Source of the DNA: Micromonospora sp. KC213
Lineage (GTDB): Bacteria; Actinomycetota; Actinomycetes; Mycobacteriales; Micromonosporaceae
Assembly (NCBI RefSeq): GCF_004348325.1
Contig: NZ_SMKF01000045.1
Location: forward strand, 1 to 35,162
Length of the DNA stretch: 35,162 bases
Direction: 5' to 3'
Shown: positions 30,681 to 35,162 of the stretch, one piece after another
How positions within the stretch are numbered: position 1 is the first letter of the stretch
Layout: each line of letters begins with the position of its first letter
Program-made: the position numbers and the translations under genes
The notes under the pieces: generated by a model
The model's database searches: none
What the model was told of the DNA's origin: nothing
What the model saw: only the letters and a program-made list of their open reading frames with translations

Positions 30681-30968
30681 ATGACCGAGATGTCCTACCT
30701 GGACGGGAACATGCTCGACGGCCCGCTGCGCGAGCTGTTCGCCGTGGACCTCAGCGCCGCCACCGGGCGCTGCCAGTCCTGCGGGACGGTCGCCCCGATG
30801 GCCGGACTGCACGTCTACTCCCACGCGCCCGGTCTGGTGGCCCGCTGCCCCACCTGCACGCAGGTGATGCTGCGGTTGGTCCGCACCCCCGACCGGGCCT
30901 GGCTCGACCTGCGCGGTGCCACCTTCCTGGCGGTGCCGATGCCGCTGGACGGACCGGTGACCCGCTGA
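30681..30968 (+). CDS. DUF6510 family protein with zinc-ribbon-like cysteines
   Basis: A 95-residue protein. ATG 30681 is set by GAGGAG; the frame extends further upstream without support. Four cysteines in two CxxC pairs (CQSCG and CPTCT) form a likely zinc ribbon or metal knuckle. The N-terminal MSYLDGNMLDGPLRELFAVD is the conserved start of the family, as I recall it. It is the third gene of the molybdopterin oxidoreductase operon, which suggests a role in assembling or regulating that enzyme; this is inference. Confidence 0.85.
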   Translation: MTEMSYLDGNMLDGPLRELFAVDLSAATGRCQSCGTVAPMAGLHVYSHAPGLVARCPTCTQVMLRLVRTPDRAWLDLRGATFLAVPMPLDGPVTR

Positions 30969-31044
30969 CCGGACCCGATCGCCGCGTGGGCGAGCGGGCC
31001 GACGCGGGCGAGCGGGTCAGGCCGTCGGGCTAACGTGGCCCGAC

Positions 31045-31575
31045 GTGAGATACCTGCGCACCTCGGGCGACGTCGGCATCCGCCGCCCCCGCCCCGCCGA
31101 CGCCGCCGCATTCGTCGCCGCCGCCCGGCGCAGCCGCGAGCTGCACCATCCCTGGCTCGCCGCGCCCGACACCCCGGAAAAGTTCACCGCGTACCTGGCC
31201 AAGGCGCGCCGCCGCGACCAGCAGAGCTTCCTCTTCTGCGACCGGCCGAGCGGACAGATCGCCGGCTACGTCAACATCAGCGGGATCATCATGGGCCCGC
31301 TGCGCGGCGGCTTCATGGGCTACGCCGCGTTCCTGCCGTACGCCGGGACGGGACACGCCTCGACCGGCATCGGGCTGGTGCTGGCGTACGCCTTCGACAC
31401 ACTCGGCCTGCACCGCGTGGAGGCAAACATCCAGCCGGGCAACGAGCCGTCGCGGCGGGTGGCCCGCAGGCTCGGCTTCCGGCAGGAGGGGTACTCGCCG
31501 GACTACCTGTTCATCGACGGCGCCTGGCGCGACCACGAGCGCTGGGCGCTCACTGCCCCGGCGTCCGAGCGGTGA
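31045..31575 (+). CDS. GNAT family N-acetyltransferase (RimJ-like)
   Basis: A 176-residue acetyltransferase. IRRPRPADAAAFVAAARRSR starts the fold; GLVLAYAFDTLGLHRVEANI and RRVARRLGFRQEGYSPDYLF form the acetyl-CoA binding and C-terminal parts typical of RimJ/RimL enzymes that acetylate protein N-termini or small amines. GTG 31045 is preceded by TAACGT 8 nt upstream and no RBS, again suggesting leaderless transcription. Confidence 0.88.
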   Translation: MRYLRTSGDVGIRRPRPADAAAFVAAARRSRELHHPWLAAPDTPEKFTAYLAKARRRDQQSFLFCDRPSGQIAGYVNISGIIMGPLRGGFMGYAAFLPYAGTGHASTGIGLVLAYAFDTLGLHRVEANIQPGNEPSRRVARRLGFRQEGYSPDYLFIDGAWRDHERWALTAPASER

Positions 31576-31577
31576 GC

Positions 31578-31609
31578 GCCGGGGCGGCCCGTACGGCGAC
31601 CGCCCCGGC
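31578..31609. terminator. Bidirectional hairpin terminator
   Basis: GCCGGGGCGG pairs with CCGCCCCGGC (10 bp, 12-nt loop) between the GNAT stop (31575) and the convergent small basic protein stop (31615). Confidence 0.7.
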
Positions 31610-31614
31610 CCTGC

Positions 31615-31776
31615 TCAGCGGCCCGGCCCGCGCGTCTGCTGGCGCTGCCCGCCAAGCCGCTCGATGCGGCCCTGCTTCTGCTCCACCCGCCGGCGTTGCC
31701 GGGGCGTCAGCTGCTTGCGCCCGCTCTGCCGCAGGTAGATCGGCTGTCGCTGGTCGTTGGACATCGGCGTGGTCAT
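31615..31776 (-). CDS. Small basic protein of unknown function
   Basis: A 53-residue, Arg/Gln-rich protein (RQSGRKQLTPRQRRRVEQKQ). ATG 31776 is chosen since GGAGG lies 8 nt upstream; the frame runs further to 31914 with low-complexity sequence. The composition suggests nucleic-acid or ribosome binding. No family recognised. Confidence 0.6.
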   Translation of the reverse strand: MTTPMSNDQRQPIYLRQSGRKQLTPRQRRRVEQKQGRIERLGGQRQQTRGPGR

Positions 31777-32013
31777 GTGGCTGTCCTCCCTCCGGCCGGT
31801 GTTGGCGGTGGACCACCATGGTGCGCCGGCGGCGGGTGAGACAGCCCCGCCCGGGCCGGGTGAGCCCGCGGGGCCCGTTGGCCCAGGAGTCTGCGCCGCC
31901 ACCGGCACCGTCACTGTCTCCTACCGTCCCGTTGCCTGTCGGGAGTGCGCCGGTGTCGGCTGCCCGGCTTCCCGTGACGTTTGCCGGCCTGATCGGTGGG
32001 AACGGCGACAGGC

Positions 32014-33318
32014 ATGACGAAACCTCGTGTGGTGATCGTGGGGGCCGGGTTCGCCGGTTACCACGCGGCGAAGACGTTGAGCCGGCTGGCCCGGGGCCGC
32101 GCCGAGATCGTGGTGCTCAACTCCACCGACTACTTCCTCTACCTGCCGCTGCTGCCCGAGGTGGCCGCCGGGGTGGTGGAGCCGGCCCGGATCTGCGTGC
32201 CGCTCGCCGGCACCCTGCCCGGGGTGCGGGTGATCGTCGGCGAGGCCGACCAGGTCGACCTGCGCAACCGGTGGGTGGGGTTCACCCAGCCCGAGGGGGA
32301 CCGGGGACGCCTCGCCTACGACCGGTTGGTGCTCTCCGTCGGTAGTGTCAACAAACTCCTGCCGATCCCGGGGGTCACCGAGTACGCGCACGGCTTCCGC
32401 GGCCTGCCCGAGGCGGTCTACCTGCACGACCACGTGATCCGTCAGATCGAACGGGCGGAGCAGGCCGAGGACCCGGCCGAGCAGCTGGCCCGGGCCACCT
32501 TCGTGGTGGTCGGCGCCGGATACACCGGAACCGAGGTGGCCGCGCACGGTCAGCTCTTCACCGACGAGCTGTACGCCCAGCGTCCCGGACTCACGGTCCG
32601 CCCCCGGTGGCTGCTGCTCGACGTGGCGCCACGGCCCCTGCCGGAACTGGACCAACGAATGTCCGACACCGCGGACCGGGTGCTGCGCCGCCGCGGGGTG
32701 GACGTCCGGATGGGCACCTCGGTCGCCGAGGCCACCGCCGACGGGGTGAAGCTCACCGACGGCGACTACATTCCGACGTGCACCCTGGTCTGGTGCGTCG
32801 GGGTACGCCCCGACCCGTTCGTCGCCGAGCTGGGCCTGCGCACCGAGAAGGGGCGGCTGGTCACCGACGAGTACCTCAACGTCCCCGGCTTCCCCGAGGT
32901 GTTCGCCTGCGGCGACGCCGCCGCCGTGCCGGATCTCGCCCGCCCGGGGGAGATCTGCACGATGACCGCACAGCACGCCCAGCGTCAGGGCAAGCTCGCC
33001 GCGCACAACATCGCCGCCTCCTACGGCCAGGGCCGGCGTAGGCCGTACAAGCACCACGACCTCGGCTGGGTGGTTGACCTCGGCGGGAAGGACGCGGCGG
33101 CGAACCCGCTCCAGGTGCCGCTGTCCGGGTTGCCCGCCAAGGCCGTCACCCGCGCATACCACCTGCTGGCGATGCCGGGCAACCGGACCCGGGTCGGCGC
33201 CGACTGGGTGCTCGACGCTGCGCTGTCCCGCCCGGCCACCCAACTGGGACTGGTGCCGGCGCACGCCGTGCCGCTGGAGAGCTCGTCGCCGGAGGTGCCG
33301 GTCCACGCCCGGTCCTAG
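32014..33318 (+). CDS. Type II NADH dehydrogenase-like FAD oxidoreductase
   Basis: A 434-residue flavoprotein. The first dinucleotide fold is VVIVGAGFAGYHAAK (FAD), the second FVVVGAGYTGTEVAAH (NADH), and VFACGDAAAVPD is the conserved FAD-ribityl motif. Two further family motifs, LPLLPEVAAGVV and TAQHAQRQGKLAAHNIAA, match NDH-2 enzymes that pass electrons from NADH to quinone at the membrane without pumping protons. ATG 32014 is used; a GTG at 31996 is in frame. The upstream 237-nt gap has no supported gene. Confidence 0.9.
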   Translation: MTKPRVVIVGAGFAGYHAAKTLSRLARGRAEIVVLNSTDYFLYLPLLPEVAAGVVEPARICVPLAGTLPGVRVIVGEADQVDLRNRWVGFTQPEGDRGRLAYDRLVLSVGSVNKLLPIPGVTEYAHGFRGLPEAVYLHDHVIRQIERAEQAEDPAEQLARATFVVVGAGYTGTEVAAHGQLFTDELYAQRPGLTVRPRWLLLDVAPRPLPELDQRMSDTADRVLRRRGVDVRMGTSVAEATADGVKLTDGDYIPTCTLVWCVGVRPDPFVAELGLRTEKGRLVTDEYLNVPGFPEVFACGDAAAVPDLARPGEICTMTAQHAQRQGKLAAHNIAASYGQGRRRPYKHHDLGWVVDLGGKDAAANPLQVPLSGLPAKAVTRAYHLLAMPGNRTRVGADWVLDAALSRPATQLGLVPAHAVPLESSSPEVPVHARS

Positions 33319-33319
33319 C

Positions 33320-33619
33320 CGCGGCGGGCGTCGCGTCGGCTCGGGACCGGCGGTCCAACCGGCCAGGGCGTCGTCGGTGGCCGGGCGGGCGCCACCGACG
33401 AACGCGGCCAGGGCCGCGCCGTGCAGCACTCCGCCCGGTACCGGGTCGGCCGCCATCCGGGCGGCCAGCCGGTCGACCGGCAACCGAACCCGGGCGGTGG
33501 GCCGCGGCCAGCACCAGGTTGCCGTAGCGACGCCCGCGCAGCATCCGCCGGTCGGCCAGCAGGCACACGCCGGCGAAGACCGCGCCCAGCGTGGCGGCCT
33601 GCACCCGGGTGAAGACCAC
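33320..33619 (-). pseudogene. Possible broken gene for a small membrane or helical protein
   Basis: On the minus strand one frame starts at GTG 33619 with VQAATLGAVFAGVCLLADRR and GRRYGNLVLAAA; then the coding character moves to another frame: VRLPVDRLAARMAADPVPGG, VLHGAALAAFVGGA, DDALAGW. The joint lies near 33490. No stop closes either frame in the gap. It may be a frameshifted remnant or chance. The remaining parts of 33319-33684 show nothing else. Confidence 0.3.
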
Positions 33620-33684
33620 GGGCCGACGCCCGACCGGCCGGCGACGATCCGGCCGTCGCGGGCCGCCGGCCCGGGAGGTCCGGC

Positions 33685-34659
33685 CTAACCGCCGGCCATG
33701 CCGGCGCCGGCCTCCTCGATGGCGTCGTCGACGCGGTGGGCCAGCTCGATGTCGGCGGCGGTCACCGCGTCGGCGTTCTGGCTGCGTACCGTCAGCACCG
33801 CGTTGTCCGGGTCGGGCCGGCCGATCTGCGGCCCTCGACCGAGGTCGACGCGGAGTTGGTCGAGTCGGTCGAGCACCCGGTCCAGGTTGCTCGACGGCAG
33901 CTCGACGGTCCGCACCAGCGAACGGCGGTCGCTGGACCAGTACGGCAGGTCGTCCAGGGCGTCCCGCAGCTGACCCTCGGTCAGCGGGGCGGTGGTGCTC
34001 GACGCACCCACCAGACCCCCGCCGGCCTCGACCGGGCCGAGCAGGTCGCGCAACCCGTCGGGTACGTGCAGCGACTCGACGAGCTCGCCGTCGTGGGCGG
34101 CGAGCGCCGCGAGGGTGGCCGCCGCCTGATATCGCGCCTGCTCCGGGGAGCGCCCGCTGATCCGCCCCACCTCGGCCAGGAAGCCGGGCAGGTCGCGGTG
34201 CCGTTCGATGCCGCCGATCGGCACCACGTCGTGCAGCGACACCGGCACGGCGGCCAGCAGTCGGGTCCGTTCCCGCTTATCGAGCGCCCAGGCTAGGGCG
34301 AGCACGGTGGCCTCCGCGCCGACCTTCGCGGTCCGGAAGTCGACTCCAGCGCGTCGGCTCACCTCGTCGACGAGCTCGCGGTAGCCCAGTCGGGTGTCCG
34401 GTGTGCCCGGGCCGGGATCGGGGCGCGGCCGCTCGGTGGTCGCCACGGCGGGGGCCGGCGGCGCCGGGCCACCGCGCGTGCTGTCCGGCTTGTGCCGCCC
34501 GGCCGGCGGCGGACCGGACCGCCTGCCCCGGTCCAGGCTGGTGAGCTGCTTGGACGCGCTGAGCGTGCTGCCAACCTCGCTGGGCTGCCGACCCTGCTCG
34601 CGGGCTCGGCGGGCCAGGGCCCGGCGGCGCTGGTTGTCGCCCTCCATCTGCTTACGCAT
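33685..34659 (-). CDS. DUF2267 protein fused to a degenerate pterin-dehydratase-like domain
   Basis: A 324-residue protein from ATG 34659 (GAGG 6 nt upstream; GTG 34671 possible). A basic N-terminus MRKQMEGDNQRRRALARRA and a Pro-rich linker lead to a DUF2267-like region (about 95-215; YRELVDEVSRRAGVDFRTAK, FLAEVGRISGRSPEQARYQA) and a C-terminal domain resembling 4a-hydroxytetrahydrobiopterin dehydratase (LTEGQLRDALDDLPYWSSDR, VTAADIELAHRVDDAI). The catalytic HHP motif of that family is replaced around GRGPQIGRPDPDN, so enzyme activity is unlikely. Third DUF2267 protein in the window. Confidence 0.8.
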   Translation of the reverse strand: MRKQMEGDNQRRRALARRAREQGRQPSEVGSTLSASKQLTSLDRGRRSGPPPAGRHKPDSTRGGPAPPAPAVATTERPRPDPGPGTPDTRLGYRELVDEVSRRAGVDFRTAKVGAEATVLALAWALDKRERTRLLAAVPVSLHDVVPIGGIERHRDLPGFLAEVGRISGRSPEQARYQAAATLAALAAHDGELVESLHVPDGLRDLLGPVEAGGGLVGASSTTAPLTEGQLRDALDDLPYWSSDRRSLVRTVELPSSNLDRVLDRLDQLRVDLGRGPQIGRPDPDNAVLTVRSQNADAVTAADIELAHRVDDAIEEAGAGMAGG

Positions 34660-34840
34660 GGTCGACCTCACTCCCTGTCGGGTTCACCGTCGCGGTCGGC
34701 GTTCCCGTCCGGGCGTGGAAGGTAACGGCTCAGAGCGGCGCCGTGGGTTCACTCGCGCGGGGTGAGGGGCGCTCACCCGACCCGGTCGCACGATCGCAGG
34801 GACCGGGGGTCTTCCGCGCACCACGGAAGGGAAGGTCGTC

Positions 34841-35152
34841 ATGAAGAGGATCGTCGAGATCGTTCCCGCCCGTCCCGGCTGGTACGCCCGCTGGCAGGTC
34901 ACTCCGGAGGTTACTCGGTGCTACCCGGTGAGCCTGTGGGCGATGGTCGAGGAGTCCGACGGGTCCGGCCGCGAGGTGGTCGGCATGGACTGCGCCGGAC
35001 AGTGGCCCGGTTCGGACGACAACGAGGTGGGTGGGGAGTTCGTCCGCTACCTGTTCCAGACGCCGGACCTGGGGCCGCCGGAGGACGCCGAGGCGACGAC
35101 AGCCCCCGTACGGCGGGAGAGCGGCCCTCGGCTGCAACCGGTCACCGCCTGA
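34841..35152 (+). CDS. Small hypothetical protein
   Basis: A 103-residue protein; GGGAAGG precedes ATG 34841. It begins MKRIVEIVPARPGWYARWQV and contains PVSLWAMVEES and VVGMDCAGQWP. It is acidic, soluble and has two cysteines. I do not recognise the family. The stop lies 10 nt before the window edge. Confidence 0.75.
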   Translation: MKRIVEIVPARPGWYARWQVTPEVTRCYPVSLWAMVEESDGSGREVVGMDCAGQWPGSDDNEVGGEFVRYLFQTPDLGPPEDAEATTAPVRRESGPRLQPVTA

Positions 35153-35162
35153 GACCCTCCTC

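Overview
This window is very GC-rich (about 70% or more), densely packed actinobacterial chromosomal DNA. Gene content and protein style (Scr1-type DUF5753/DUF397 pair, EccB, DUF2267 and DUF6510 proteins, CBM2-type secreted proteins, many GTG starts and leaderless promoters) fit the Micromonosporaceae, most likely Micromonospora or a close relative. The genus is inferred from memory of family distributions, not from an alignment.

Layout. 1-1754 is the integrase end of an integrated element of the actinomycete integrative and conjugative (AICE, pSAM2-like) type: a partial small ORF, an excisionase-like protein and a tyrosine integrase, abutting the 3' end of a tRNA-Pro(GGG) gene (1755-1828). 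1927-3779 is a two-gene membrane operon (ArsP_1-type permease plus TIGR03943-type partner). 4009-6538 is a compact three-gene minus-strand operon: an SCO5389-like small protein with a C-terminal Cys, a luciferase-like flavin oxidoreductase and a CooC-like ATPase. A secreted CBM2/fibronectin-III protein follows, then a decayed secreted HNH-nuclease remnant. 8096-11647 is a fatty-acid desaturase locus: PucR-type regulator divergent from a ferredoxin reductase and a membrane desaturase. 11755-15212 holds a dienelactone-hydrolase-like enzyme, a secreted protein of three exact 88-residue repeats with an apparent frameshift in a C6 tract, a PAP2-like membrane protein, a small membrane protein and a spermidine-synthase-like methyltransferase-fold protein.

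15397-21867 contains an orphan type VII secretion eccB, a DUF2267 protein, a serpin-like protein divergent from a PemK/MazF-fold protein, a GGDEF protein, a DUF397 protein with its DUF5753 helix-turn-helix partner, and an APH-type kinase. 22172-26908 has DedA, an unusual AHSA1-TM-CBM2 fusion, an anchored repeat-beta protein, a pirin and an HhH-GPD-like protein. 26962-27090 may encode a small RNA or a 31-residue peptide. 27122-29217 has DUF2795, a second DUF2267, and a TerC-family transporter behind a clear yybP-ykoY manganese riboswitch. 29311-30968 is a molybdopterin oxidoreductase, flavin reductase and DUF6510 operon. The end carries a GNAT enzyme, a small basic protein, a type II NADH dehydrogenase-like flavoprotein, a possibly broken ORF, a DUF2267-pterin-dehydratase-like fusion and a small orphan gene.

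The most notable items are the riboswitch, whose 3' P1 strand can alternatively form a 9-bp hairpin covering the Shine-Dalgarno sequence; the SCO5389-like/LLM/CooC-like operon with an internal palindrome; the AHSA1-TM-CBM2 fusion; three DUF2267 genes in 18 kb; and a recurring leaderless promoter architecture (TANNNT exactly 6 nt before the start codon).
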